From an uncultured Collinsella sp. (lineage in GTDB: Bacteria; Actinomycetota; Coriobacteriia; Coriobacteriales; Coriobacteriaceae): a stretch of 27,887 nucleotides of DNA. This document shows, one piece after another, positions 7,143-15,249 of the stretch. Under the pieces are notes generated by a model. That model ran no database searches and was not told the origin of the DNA. It was given only the letters and a program-made list of their open reading frames with translations. The translations under genes and the position numbers were made by a program. The DNA lies in the NCBI GenBank assembly GCA_958436995.1, contig CAUBMI010000024.1, forward strand, positions 1 through 27,887, written 5' to 3'. The first letter of the stretch is position 1. Each line of letters opens with the position of its first letter.

Positions 7143-7424
7143 GTGTCCGTTGTAAAGCCTTGCATTGACGATCTTCTGGAGAAGACCGATCACAACCGCT
7201 TCCTGCTCGCTTCGCTTGCCTCCAAGCGCGCCTGCGACATCAATAGCATGCTGCGTGGCCAGCACAACCGCGTGCTTGCCGTCCAGGATGTCGATGACAT
7301 CACCATCGGGCTTTCCGGTGCCGATACCATCTCGATGGCTATGGACGAGATTGTCGACGGCGACATCTCTTACGACGAGGCCCGTTACGAGAAGGCGCTC
7401 GGCCACAAGGTTGCTGAAGCCTAA
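7143..7424 (+). CDS. rpoZ: DNA-directed RNA polymerase omega subunit
   Basis: Omega helps fold and hold the beta' subunit of RNA polymerase. The 93-residue product begins MSVVKPCIDDLLEKTDHNRFLLA and includes the family core ASKRACDINSM, with the C-terminal YEKALGHKVAEA. The start is GTG at 7143, with AAAGGA (7127-7132) about ten bases upstream and GAGG closer in. The order mihF-gmk-rpoZ is the common actinobacterial arrangement. thiI begins at the next base after its stop codon. Confidence 0.93.
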   Translation: MSVVKPCIDDLLEKTDHNRFLLASLASKRACDINSMLRGQHNRVLAVQDVDDITIGLSGADTISMAMDEIVDGDISYDEARYEKALGHKVAEA

Positions 7425-8669
7425 ATGGCGGCTCGCGTCTGCCTAGTCCACTATCACGAGGTTGGGCTGAAGGGCAAGAACCGCGCACATTTTGAGCATA
7501 TCCTCATGGAAAACATCAAGGCGGCCTTGGCCGCCTTTTCCGTGAACGCCGTGTCTCGAATTTCCGGTTATATCCTCGTGACCTTTAACGAGCATCAGGC
7601 CGACGAGGCGGCGCGTGTCATCCGCACCGTCCCCGGCGTTGCCCGTGTGTCTTTGGCGTATCACACCAACCGCGACCCGCAGGAGTACTGCGCCGCCGCT
7701 GTGAAGGCGCTGCGCGAGTTTGGTTCCTTCGATTCGTTTAAGGTGCACGCCAAGCGCTCCAATACTGACTATGAGCTCACTTCGATCGATATCAATCGAC
7801 AGGTTGGCGAGGTGCTGTGTGAGGCGTTTCCCGATAAAAAGGTCCAGATGCACGACCCCGACGCGATGGTGCACGTTCTGGTGGTTCAGGGTAGTGTCTA
7901 CGTGTATGCGCGCTCCGAGCGCGGCGTGGGCGGCCTTCCGGTGGGTTCTGCCGGCAAGGTCGTGACGCTTCTGTCGTCGGGTATCGATTCTCCGGTGGCG
8001 ACCTGGATGCTCGCGCGTCGCGGCGCGGTGTGCGTGCCGGTGCATTTCTCCGGTCGTCCGCAGACGCCCGACACGAGTGAATACCTGGTGCAGGACATCA
8101 TCCGTGCGCTTGAGCCGGGTGTCCAGATCGGCCGCCTGTACGTGGTGCCGTTTGGCGACTGCCAGCGTGAGATTTCGGTCACCTGTCCCAGCAACCTGCG
8201 CGTGATCATGTATCGCCGCATTATGTATTCGGTTGCTGAGCGCATTGCACACATCGAGGGTGCCAGGGCCATCGTTACGGGCGAATCGCTTGGGCAGGTT
8301 GCCTCCCAAACGCTTGAGAACATCATGGCCGTCAACGAAGCCGTCAGGATCCCCGTGTTCCGTCCGTTGATCGGTTCGGACAAGCAGGAGATTATTGCGC
8401 GCGCTCAGGAAATCGGCACGTTCGATATTTCCACCGAGGCGGCGCCCGACTGCTGCACGCTGTTTATGCCGCGTCGTCCCGAGACGCACGCCAAACTCGA
8501 TGCCGTGCACGAGGCCTGGGAGCTGTTCGACCACGAGGAGATGATTGAGCGCCTGCTCAAGCAGACCGAGTACATCGACTTCGAGAGCAACACATATAAG
8601 GCCCCTAAGACCTTAAAACGCAAACATTCGGAGCTTGCTCCGCGTGAGATTTACCAAGATCACGAGTAA
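7425..8669 (+). CDS. thiI: tRNA uracil 4-sulfurtransferase ThiI
   Basis: ThiI activates U8 of tRNA with ATP and inserts sulfur to give 4-thiouridine. The 414-residue product has an N-terminal ferredoxin-like region, a THUMP domain (about 60-165) and a PP-loop ATPase domain with SSGIDS (184-189). A Cys pair at C343/C344 in APDCCTLFMP matches the catalytic position known in other ThiI proteins. There is no C-terminal rhodanese domain, so sulfur must come from a separate cysteine desulfurase. The ATG directly abuts the rpoZ stop codon without its own clear ribosome-binding site. It is the last gene before a strong terminator. Confidence 0.95.
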   Translation: MAARVCLVHYHEVGLKGKNRAHFEHILMENIKAALAAFSVNAVSRISGYILVTFNEHQADEAARVIRTVPGVARVSLAYHTNRDPQEYCAAAVKALREFGSFDSFKVHAKRSNTDYELTSIDINRQVGEVLCEAFPDKKVQMHDPDAMVHVLVVQGSVYVYARSERGVGGLPVGSAGKVVTLLSSGIDSPVATWMLARRGAVCVPVHFSGRPQTPDTSEYLVQDIIRALEPGVQIGRLYVVPFGDCQREISVTCPSNLRVIMYRRIMYSVAERIAHIEGARAIVTGESLGQVASQTLENIMAVNEAVRIPVFRPLIGSDKQEIIARAQEIGTFDISTEAAPDCCTLFMPRRPETHAKLDAVHEAWELFDHEEMIERLLKQTEYIDFESNTYKAPKTLKRKHSELAPREIYQDHE

Positions 8670-8679
8670 ATTTGTGTAT

Positions 8680-8712
8680 AGACCGACGATGCGCCTGTAT
8701 CGTCGGTCTTTT
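8680..8712 (+). terminator. Intrinsic terminator after thiI
   Basis: AGACCGACGAT (8680-8690) pairs perfectly with ATCGTCGGTCT (8699-8709), 11 base pairs with an eight-base loop, and runs into TTTT (8709-8712). It lies 10 bases past the thiI stop codon and separates this group from comEA. Confidence 0.9.
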
Positions 8713-8773
8713 GGTATCTGGGCAAATGATGCCAAGATGTTCATTCGCTGACGTGTGTCTGAATAAATGGACA

Positions 8774-8819
8774 TTTTTTCGCAAGGTTTAGGTCAGCTTT
8801 TGGTTTGACCGCGAAAACT
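8774..8819. repeat. Nested inverted repeats upstream of comEA
   Basis: TTTTCGC (8776-8782) faces GCGAAAA (8811-8817), and inside them GGTCA (8791-8795) faces TGACC (8806-8810). GCGAAAACT (8811-8819) is identical to nine bases upstream of mihF (6077-6085). The element lies about 65 bases before comEA and could be an operator. I find no clear promoter in 8713-8882, and that stretch contains no gene. Confidence 0.45.
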
Positions 8820-8882
8820 GGTGTGGACGTGCGGAAGCTGCGGCGTTCGTTTCCTGACACGATGGTGTTGGGAGGTTTTGCT

Positions 8883-9596
8883 ATGGCGCAGCGCGAACAA
8901 CACGAACGAGTCAAAAAGATGGACCGCTGGGCGGGCAAACTGCTCGGTCATAAGGCAGTGGTGATGGCGATACTGGTCGTCATTGCGATGGCGAGTGGAC
9001 TGGCAATGGCGAACTTTGGCGGCGGTGCCGGCGGTGTGTCGTTTGAGCGCACTGATGGTTCGGGCACGTTAGTGGAGCCGGGATCCGGCGATGCTTCGAG
9101 TGGAAAGACATCTGAAGGCTCTTCGCCTAAGGCGTCTGCCGCGGCAGAGGTCTATGTCGATGTTGATGGCGCCGTGGTGTCACCCGGTGTATATCGCCTC
9201 AAAGACGGGGCGCGGGTGGCTCAGGCGATTGATGCCGCCGGCGGGCTGGCGCCCGAAGCAGACGTTACGGGGCTTAATCGTGCATCCAAGGTCACTGATG
9301 GACAAAAAATTCACGTTCCAACGGTAGGGGAGCAGCAGGTGTCCATTGCGGAAGCCGGTGTTGATGGTGGGACTTCCGCATCATCGGGCGTGAGTGGCGC
9401 CACAGGCCTAGTAAACATTAATACGGCAAGCGCGGCAGAGCTGCAGACGCTCTCGGGCATCGGTCCCTCAATGGCACAGTCGATTATCGATGAGCGGACA
9501 AAGAACGGTGCTTTTGCCTCGGTTGACGACCTGATGCGTGTTTCGGGAATCGGCGAGAAGAAGCTTGCCAAAATCAAAGATTGCATCTGCGTATGA
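8883..9596 (+). CDS. comEA: ComEA-like DNA-binding competence protein
   Basis: ComEA is a membrane-anchored receptor for incoming double-stranded DNA. The 237-residue product has a short basic cytoplasmic start, one transmembrane segment (about 25-45), a Gly/Ser-rich linker and a SLBB domain (about 90-146: VYVDVDGAVVSPGVYRLKDGA). It ends in a paired helix-hairpin-helix DNA-binding domain (177-237: LVNINTASAAELQTLSGIG, then LMRVSGIGEKKLAKIK). The ATG at 8883 has GGGAGG about eight bases upstream. The longer frame from 8805 has no ribosome-binding site. The stop codon overlaps the comEC start as ATGA. Confidence 0.93.
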   Translation: MAQREQHERVKKMDRWAGKLLGHKAVVMAILVVIAMASGLAMANFGGGAGGVSFERTDGSGTLVEPGSGDASSGKTSEGSSPKASAAAEVYVDVDGAVVSPGVYRLKDGARVAQAIDAAGGLAPEADVTGLNRASKVTDGQKIHVPTVGEQQVSIAEAGVDGGTSASSGVSGATGLVNINTASAAELQTLSGIGPSMAQSIIDERTKNGAFASVDDLMRVSGIGEKKLAKIKDCICV

Positions 9597-11896
9597 GTGC
9601 GACCGAGCGCGAGCATGTGATGCCTCCGCGGCCCCTGATGCCGTGGACGATAGCTCTGTGTGTCGGCATGTGCGTGGGCTGCGCCCTGGTGCTTAACGTG
9701 GCCGCTGATGCGCTACTGGGGGAGCAGGCGCCAGCGTTCGGGCCGCTATGGGCTATTCCCGTTGCGGCGGCGATATTCGTTGTGCTGGCTCAATCTTGTG
9801 CGCGGCTTGCCCCTTTGAAGCGGTGGCTGTATGCCGCGTCCGTCGGTCTCGTGGCGGGAGCGGTCGTCTCGGCGTGGTGGGCTGTGGGTGCGCTCAGCGC
9901 TTCGAAGGCGCTCGACGGTCGAGCGGCAAGCGGTCTCGAGTTTGTCGTGCAGGGTGATCCATCCATAAACGACGACGTGTATTCCTATACCTGCGATGCA
10001 CGCGCGGACGGTAAGAACTTGGCAACGGTTCGCCTATCGTGTGATCGTGAGCTCAAGGTCGGGGCGCACGTGCGTGTTATCGGTCGCGTTTCACGTTTTG
10101 AGAACGATGCGTATGGACGATCGCGCGTGCTCCGAGGCGAGGTGCGCAAGGTTAAAGCCGTTCGGATTGTGTCGGTCGATGAGGGCTCTTCGGGGCCGCT
10201 GCTTCGGCTGCGAAATGGGCTGCTTGCTTCCATCGCGCCTGCGACCGACCCGGCGCGTGCGCTCATAGCCGGTGTCGTCTGCGGTCGTTCGGCCGAGCTG
10301 CGCGCCCAGCCGGCGGGCGACTGGTTTTCGGTGACGGGAACGGCGCATCTTATCGCCGTCTCGGGCAGCCATTTGGCTATCGTGGGGTTTGTAATCGAGG
10401 GTTTATTGCAAAAGACTCGGTGCTCACGTGGTCTTCAGCGGGCGATACTGGCGATAACGCTTGTGGGCTACGCTGCCTTTACGGGCGCGTCCCCCTCGGC
10501 CGTTCGTGCGTGCTGCATGGTGTTCGTGACGCTTGTCGTAAACGGCGCGGGGCGTCGCCGGCACGGACTTTCGGCACTCTTCGTAACCATATCCATCTTT
10601 GTGCTACTGCGGCCGACGGTGCTGTTCGAGATGGGCTTTCAGCTTTCATGTGCCAGCGTCTTTGCCATCCTGTGCTTTTGCCCGTACGCCACCTACGCTT
10701 TGGGTGAGCTGGGTGTGCCATCGGGCATTGCCGGCATGCTCTCCGTCACGCTGTGCTCGCAGTTGGCGACGCTCCCCATTACCATTCCTGCCTTCGGTAC
10801 GTTCTCGCTCATTGCTCCGTTGGCAAATGCGGTCATCGGTCCGGTGGTGAGCGTACTGCTTGCTGTGTCCATCGTGCTGGTTCCCTTTTCGCTCGTGGGA
10901 CCGTTGCGGACTTGGGCGCTCGTTGTGCCCGTGATTGCCGCCCGTTGCGCGCTGTTTTTCGAGCAGCTGTTTGCCGCCGTGCCGGGTGCATCCGTGAGCG
11001 TGCCGCCCGATAGCATGTGGATTTACCTAGTGCCGTGTTTGCTGGCGGTTCTGCTTGTCCGGTGGCCGCGTCCCCGTGCACGTCCTATGGCGGTGGGGCT
11101 TGCATGCCTGGTGCTCTTGGCTGCGATTCCGTACGTCTACTGGGATCGATTCGCTCCGCCTTCGGTGACGGTGCTCGATGTGGGCCAGGCCGATGCGATT
11201 CTTATCCGCCAGGGCGGCGCAGTAGCACTCGTCGACTGCGGACTCGACGAGCGCGTGGTGGCGGCGTTGGTCCGCAATAACGTGCACCATATCGATGCCG
11301 TCTTTGTGACGCATTGGGATGAGGACCACTGGGGTGGTCTGCCTGCCGTGCTCGAACAGTTTTCGATCGGAACGATTGCCGTGGCGGCGGATGCGCTGGA
11401 GGATGCTCCTGCCGAGGTATTGAACCGACCTGGCGTGGAGTATCGGCAGGTGCGCCGTGGGGATACGGTCGATATCGGCTCATTTTGCGCCCGCGTGATG
11501 TGGCCGTTCGAGTCCGTGGATGGCGAGGGAAATGAGGACTCGCTTGTCCTGCTGCTCTCTTATGTTCAGGAAGGCAAGGGCCTGCGCATACTTCTCACCG
11601 GTGATGCCGAGCTCGACCAAGAACGGGAATTCGTGCAGGAGGTGGGGGATATCGATGTACTTAAACTTGGGCATCACGGCTCCAAGGTTTCAGTCGATGG
11701 TGAGTTGCTGGACGTCCTGAAGCCCGAGCTTTCCCTCGCAAGCGCCGGTGAGGGGAATCGATACGGCCATCCGTCCGATGCCTGCATCGATGCCGTTAAG
11801 GAAGCGGGTGGTGTGTTCGCGTGTACCATCGAACACGGCGACATTACCGTCGCACCGACTGCGAATGGCTTTGTGATGCGATGCCAGCGACCGTGA
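9593..11896 (+). CDS. comEC: ComEC/Rec2 DNA uptake channel
   Basis: ComEC forms the inner-membrane channel for single-stranded DNA during transformation. The 767-residue product has N-terminal membrane segments and a small soluble region (residues of about 100-200). The central competence domain has many hydrophobic segments (for example AHLIAVSGSHLAIVG). The C-terminal metallo-beta-lactamase-like domain has H574-x-D576-x-D578-H579 in THWDEDHWGG, plus LLTGDAE and LKLGHHGSK. The metal-binding motif is complete, so the domain may be an active nuclease. The ATG at 9593 overlaps the comEA stop by four bases. It has no ribosome-binding site of its own, suggesting coupling. Other competence genes are not in the window. 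Confidence 0.93.
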   Translation: MSATEREHVMPPRPLMPWTIALCVGMCVGCALVLNVAADALLGEQAPAFGPLWAIPVAAAIFVVLAQSCARLAPLKRWLYAASVGLVAGAVVSAWWAVGALSASKALDGRAASGLEFVVQGDPSINDDVYSYTCDARADGKNLATVRLSCDRELKVGAHVRVIGRVSRFENDAYGRSRVLRGEVRKVKAVRIVSVDEGSSGPLLRLRNGLLASIAPATDPARALIAGVVCGRSAELRAQPAGDWFSVTGTAHLIAVSGSHLAIVGFVIEGLLQKTRCSRGLQRAILAITLVGYAAFTGASPSAVRACCMVFVTLVVNGAGRRRHGLSALFVTISIFVLLRPTVLFEMGFQLSCASVFAILCFCPYATYALGELGVPSGIAGMLSVTLCSQLATLPITIPAFGTFSLIAPLANAVIGPVVSVLLAVSIVLVPFSLVGPLRTWALVVPVIAARCALFFEQLFAAVPGASVSVPPDSMWIYLVPCLLAVLLVRWPRPRARPMAVGLACLVLLAAIPYVYWDRFAPPSVTVLDVGQADAILIRQGGAVALVDCGLDERVVAALVRNNVHHIDAVFVTHWDEDHWGGLPAVLEQFSIGTIAVAADALEDAPAEVLNRPGVEYRQVRRGDTVDIGSFCARVMWPFESVDGEGNEDSLVLLLSYVQEGKGLRILLTGDAELDQEREFVQEVGDIDVLKLGHHGSKVSVDGELLDVLKPELSLASAGEGNRYGHPSDACIDAVKEAGGVFACTIEHGDITVAPTANGFVMRCQRP

Positions 11897-11904
11897 CGAC
11901 GTCG

Positions 11905-11934
11905 TTGGCGTGTGGTGGGCCCCTGGGCTAGAAT
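11905..11934 (+). promoter_or_regulatory. Promoter of holA
   Basis: TTGGCG (11905-11910) and TAGAAT (11929-11934) are 18 bases apart, a good match to the housekeeping consensus. It lies between comEC and holA, about 40 bases before the holA start, so holA can be expressed independently of the competence genes. Confidence 0.6.
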
Positions 11935-11974
11935 GGCACGGAACGAATGCGAAGGCCTGCGGGAGGGGAGCGCA

Positions 11975-12937
11975 ATGTCCGAAACCGGTTTGCTGCCGGC
12001 ATATCTGATCGTCGGTACCGACGGAGTTAAGCGCGATCACGCCGTCTCGCGTATGAAAGCGCGTCTGGAAAAGTCGGGTATGGTCGAGTTCAACCTCGAC
12101 GAGCGAGACATGACCAAGGACCCCGATATCGAGTCCATTATCGGATCGCTTAACACCTTTCCGATGGGCAGCGAGTTTCGTCTGGTAATCCTCGATGGCT
12201 GCTCAAAGCTCGCCAAGGCGGTCTCGGAGCCGCTCGTTGGGTATCTGGCGAGTCCCAGCCCCACTACGGTCTGCCTCATCATCGCCGACTCACTTGCCAA
12301 GAATACGCGCCTGTATAAGGCAATCGCCAAGATCGACAAGAAGGCTATCGTCGATTGCTCGGGCACCAAGCGCTGGGAGCTCCCACGCCGCGTGCAGCAG
12401 ATGGCGACGCAACACGGCAAGTACATCTCGACGGCGGCCGCCGAGGAGCTCGTCTCGCGCTCGGGCGAGAACACCCGCATGCTCGATAACGACTTGGCCA
12501 AGCTTGCCCAGATGGTCGAGGCCCCCCAGATTGAGCTTGCCGATGTGGAACGCTGGATCGTCCGCACGGCCGAGGTTCAGCCCTGGGACTTTCTCAACGC
12601 CGTCTCGGCTCGCGATATGCGACGTTCGCTCGAGCTCTTTAAGCTTCTGCCCTCCAAGAGCTACGTGTGGACCTACACGCTGCTGTGCGGCCGCATCCGT
12701 GAGTTGATCGTCGCCAAGGCGCTTGACTCTCGTGGGCAGGGGCGTGAGCTCGCCGCGACGCTCAAGCTTCAGGCCTGGCAGGTCAAAAATCACCTGACCT
12801 GGGCACGCCGCTATTCGATGGCAGAGCTGGTCGCGGCGCTCGAGGGCGCGGTCGATGTGGAGCTCGCGCTTAAGGGTTCGGCCGATTCTGAGACTGCGCT
12901 TTTGCTCTGGATTACGAACATCTTGAGAAAATCGTGA
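11975..12937 (+). CDS. holA: DNA polymerase III delta subunit
   Basis: Delta is the clamp-loader subunit that opens the sliding clamp. The 320-residue product is of HolA/YqeN type: an N-terminal AAA-like domain without a working P-loop (PAYLIVGTDGVKRDHAVSRMK), a middle helical region, and the conserved C-terminal end with LLCGRIRELIVAKAL and DSETALLLWI. Sequence motifs are modest, so the call also leans on its position between comEC and rpsT, which is conserved across many Gram-positive bacteria. The ATG at 11975 has GGGAGGGGAG just upstream. A longer frame from 11912 would overlap the promoter. Confidence 0.9.
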   Translation: MSETGLLPAYLIVGTDGVKRDHAVSRMKARLEKSGMVEFNLDERDMTKDPDIESIIGSLNTFPMGSEFRLVILDGCSKLAKAVSEPLVGYLASPSPTTVCLIIADSLAKNTRLYKAIAKIDKKAIVDCSGTKRWELPRRVQQMATQHGKYISTAAAEELVSRSGENTRMLDNDLAKLAQMVEAPQIELADVERWIVRTAEVQPWDFLNAVSARDMRRSLELFKLLPSKSYVWTYTLLCGRIRELIVAKALDSRGQGRELAATLKLQAWQVKNHLTWARRYSMAELVAALEGAVDVELALKGSADSETALLLWITNILRKS

Positions 12938-12986
12938 TGATACCTGCCTATTTGACAAATTCGTTCTATCCCTTTGAGGGGGAGCG

Positions 12987-12995
12987 TGCTATAGT
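12987..12995 (+). promoter_or_regulatory. Extended -10 promoter of rpsT
   Basis: TG-C-TATAGT is an extended -10 with a near-perfect hexamer. A TTGACA at 12952-12957 is 32 bases upstream, too far to be its -35. The likely start is near 13002, giving a leader of about 70 bases ahead of rpsT. Confidence 0.6.
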
Positions 12996-13000
12996 AGGCG

Positions 13001-13048
13001 CTTGCATGACCTCACCGTGTCTCAGAGGTGTCATACATTTTTTGCAAG
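13001..13048 (+). promoter_or_regulatory. Structured leader of rpsT
   Basis: ATGACCTC (13006-13013) can pair with GAGG..TCAT (13025-13034) with a two-base bulge, followed shortly by six T residues (13038-13043). A longer-range pair CTTGCA (13001-13006) with TGCAAG (13043-13048) encloses it. This may be an attenuator or S20 feedback site; the function is inferred from position only. Confidence 0.4.
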
Positions 13049-13070
13049 GAACTCGAAAGGAACTCCAGAA

Positions 13071-13337
13071 GTGGCAAACATCAAGTCTCAGAAGAAGCGT
13101 ATCCGCACCAATGAGGCAGCTCGCATGCGTAACAAGGCTGTCAAGTCCGAGCTCAAGACGCTGACCAAGCACGTCCAGTCCGCCGTCGCCGAGGGCGACG
13201 CCGAGAAGGCCCAGGCTGCCCTCAAGACCGTCACCAAGCGTCTCGACATGGCTGCCGCCAAGCATGTTATCCACAAGAACCAGGCTTCCAACCGCAAGTC
13301 CGGTCTTGCCAAGCTCGTGAACAGCATCAACGCCTAA
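13071..13337 (+). CDS. rpsT: 30S ribosomal protein S20
   Basis: S20 binds 16S rRNA early in assembly of the small subunit. The 88-residue, Lys/Arg-rich helical product begins MANIKSQKKRIRTNEAAR and contains the typical KSELKTLTKHV and HKNQASNRKSGLAKLVN. The start is GTG at 13071, eight bases after GAAAGGAA. A longer frame from 13002 would run through the leader hairpin and lacks family similarity. It is a single-gene unit with its own promoter and terminator, lying between holA and lepA as in many Gram-positive bacteria. Confidence 0.95.
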   Translation: MANIKSQKKRIRTNEAARMRNKAVKSELKTLTKHVQSAVAEGDAEKAQAALKTVTKRLDMAAAKHVIHKNQASNRKSGLAKLVNSINA

Positions 13338-13372
13338 GTTGTAAATTTCACACCACACAGATTACGCGCATA

Positions 13373-13408
13373 AATGGAGCCTGTTTTATGGAACAGGCTC
13401 CATTTTTT
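13373..13408 (+). terminator. Intrinsic terminator after rpsT
   Basis: AATGGAGCCTGTT (13373-13385) pairs perfectly with AACAGGCTCCATT (13392-13404) around a six-base loop, and T residues run from 13403 to 13408. It ends only 25 bases before the lepA start codon. Confidence 0.93.
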
Positions 13409-13420
13409 GTACCGCTCGGG

Positions 13421-13426
13421 TAAGAT
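13421..13426 (+). promoter_or_regulatory. -10 element of lepA, probable leaderless start
   Basis: TAAGAT in the context CCGCTCGGGTAAGATAG lies seven bases before the lepA ATG, so transcription would begin at or next to the start codon. The same context, CCGCTCGGGTA, precedes dnaJ at 17530-17540. The -35 region overlaps the rpsT terminator and is not recognisable. Confidence 0.5.
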
Positions 13427-13433
13427 AGTCCGC

Positions 13434-15245
13434 ATGAATACTTCAATTGACATTTCCCACATCCGCAACTTCTCGATCGTTGCGCACATTGACCATGGCA
13501 AGTCCACGATCAGCGACCGCATCCTCGAGCTCACCCATACCGTCGACGAGCGCGACATGGAGTCGCAGCTGCTCGACACCATGGATATCGAGCGCGAGCG
13601 CGGCATTACGATTAAGTCCAATGCCGTCCGCGTGTCCTATGACGCCGACGACGGCGAGACGTATCAGTTCAACCTGATCGATACGCCGGGCCACGTGGAC
13701 TTTACCTATGAGGTCTCGCGCTCGCTGGCCGCCTGCGAAGGCGCGGTGCTCGTCGTCGACGCCACGCAGGGCGTCGAGGCGCAGACCGTCTCCAACGCGA
13801 CGCTCGCCATGAACGCCAATCTGGACATTGTGCCGGCCATCAACAAGATCGACCTGCCCTCGGCCCATCCCGATGAGGTTAAGACCGAGATCGAGGATGA
13901 CCTGGCGATCCCTGCCGATGATGCCGTGTGCGTCTCGGGCAAGACCGGTGAGGGCATTCACGATCTGCTGGAGTCCATCGTCTTTTTGATTTCGCCGCCT
14001 AAGGGCGATGCAAACGCTCCGCTCAAAGCGCTCATTTTGGATTCGTACTTTGACGAGTATCGCGGTGTGGTGGCTACGGTGCGCGTCTTCGATGGTTCCA
14101 TCAAAAAGGGCGATACCCTGCTTATGATGCAGGCCAAGGGCGACTTTTTGGTCGACGGCGTGGGCGTCAAGCGCCCTGCCGAGACGCCGGTCGATGCTCT
14201 GACCGTCGGCGAGGTTGGCTATGTGGTCACGGGTCTGAAGGACCCCGAGGCTGTGCGCGTGGGCGATACCCTTACGTGGGCTTCGAACCCCTGCCCCGAG
14301 CCTCTGCCGGGCTACCGCGAGGCCAAGCCCATGGTCTACACGGGCCTGTTCCCGATCGACAACAAGGATTACGAGAACCTGCGTGACGCCCTCGATAAGC
14401 TGCACGTCAACGACCCGTCGTTGGTGTGGGAGCCCGAGACCTCGGTGGCGCTCGGCTTTGGCTTCCGCGTGGGCTTCCTGGGCCTGCTGCACATGGAAGT
14501 CGTCAAGGAACGCCTGGAGCGCGAGTTCAACTTGGACCTCATTGCCACGAGTCCCTCAGTTGACTATCACGTCTACAAGACCGACGGCGAGATGATCGAT
14601 GTCCGCAGTCCGCAGGACCTTCCCGAGGCCACCCGCATCGATCGTATTGAGGAACCCTACCTCAAGGCAAAGATCATCTGCCCGCCTGAGTACACGGGTG
14701 CCGTCATGCAGCTCGCCATCGAGCACCGCGGCGTCACGACCGACATGATCCACCTGACGAGCAAATCGGTCGAGATGCGCTTTGATATGCCGCTCGCCGA
14801 GCTCATCTTGGACTTCTTCGATCAGCTCAAGAGCCGCACCAAGGGTTACGCCTCGCTCGACTATGAGTTCAACGAATATCGCCCCTCTGAGCTCGTCAAG
14901 CTCGACATCCTGCTTTCGGGCGACGAGGTGGACGCGCTTTCGTTTATCGTCCATAAGGACAAGGCATATGGCCTGGCCCGTGGCCTGTGCGACAAGCTCA
15001 AGGAGATCATCCCGCGTCAGCTGTTCGAGGTGCCCATCCAGGGTGCTATCGGCAACAAGATCATCGCCCGTTCCACCGTCAAGGCCCGTCGCAAGGACGT
15101 TCTTGCTAAGTGCTACGGCGGCGATATCTCGCGTAAGCGCAAGCTGCTCGAGAAGCAGAAAGAGGGCAAGAAGCGTATGAAGGCCATCGGATCGGTCGAG
15201 GTCCCGCAGGAGGCCTTTATGGCGATCCTCAAGGTGGACGAGTAG
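13434..15245 (+). CDS. lepA: Elongation factor 4 (LepA), ribosome back-translocase GTPase
   Basis: LepA is a ribosome-binding translational GTPase proposed to act in initiation, back-translocation or assembly. The 603-residue product has G1 AHIDHGKST (17-25), the switch region RERGITIK, G3 DTPGH (83-87) and G4 NKID (137-140). It ends with the LepA-specific C-terminal domain (SRKRKLLEKQKEGKKRMK). The ATG at 13434 aligns with known LepA N-termini. There is no ribosome-binding site, because the space upstream is occupied by the -10 element and terminator, so a leaderless mRNA is likely. dusB follows five bases after the stop codon. Confidence 0.96.
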   Translation: MNTSIDISHIRNFSIVAHIDHGKSTISDRILELTHTVDERDMESQLLDTMDIERERGITIKSNAVRVSYDADDGETYQFNLIDTPGHVDFTYEVSRSLAACEGAVLVVDATQGVEAQTVSNATLAMNANLDIVPAINKIDLPSAHPDEVKTEIEDDLAIPADDAVCVSGKTGEGIHDLLESIVFLISPPKGDANAPLKALILDSYFDEYRGVVATVRVFDGSIKKGDTLLMMQAKGDFLVDGVGVKRPAETPVDALTVGEVGYVVTGLKDPEAVRVGDTLTWASNPCPEPLPGYREAKPMVYTGLFPIDNKDYENLRDALDKLHVNDPSLVWEPETSVALGFGFRVGFLGLLHMEVVKERLEREFNLDLIATSPSVDYHVYKTDGEMIDVRSPQDLPEATRIDRIEEPYLKAKIICPPEYTGAVMQLAIEHRGVTTDMIHLTSKSVEMRFDMPLAELILDFFDQLKSRTKGYASLDYEFNEYRPSELVKLDILLSGDEVDALSFIVHKDKAYGLARGLCDKLKEIIPRQLFEVPIQGAIGNKIIARSTVKARRKDVLAKCYGGDISRKRKLLEKQKEGKKRMKAIGSVEVPQEAFMAILKVDE

Positions 15246-15249
15246 GTCT

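Noticed and set aside
12952..12957. TTGACA as the -35 of the rpsT promoter
   Set aside because: It is a perfect hexamer but lies 32 bases from TATAGT, and no -10 is found at 16-18 bases from it. The extended -10 is sufficient by itself.
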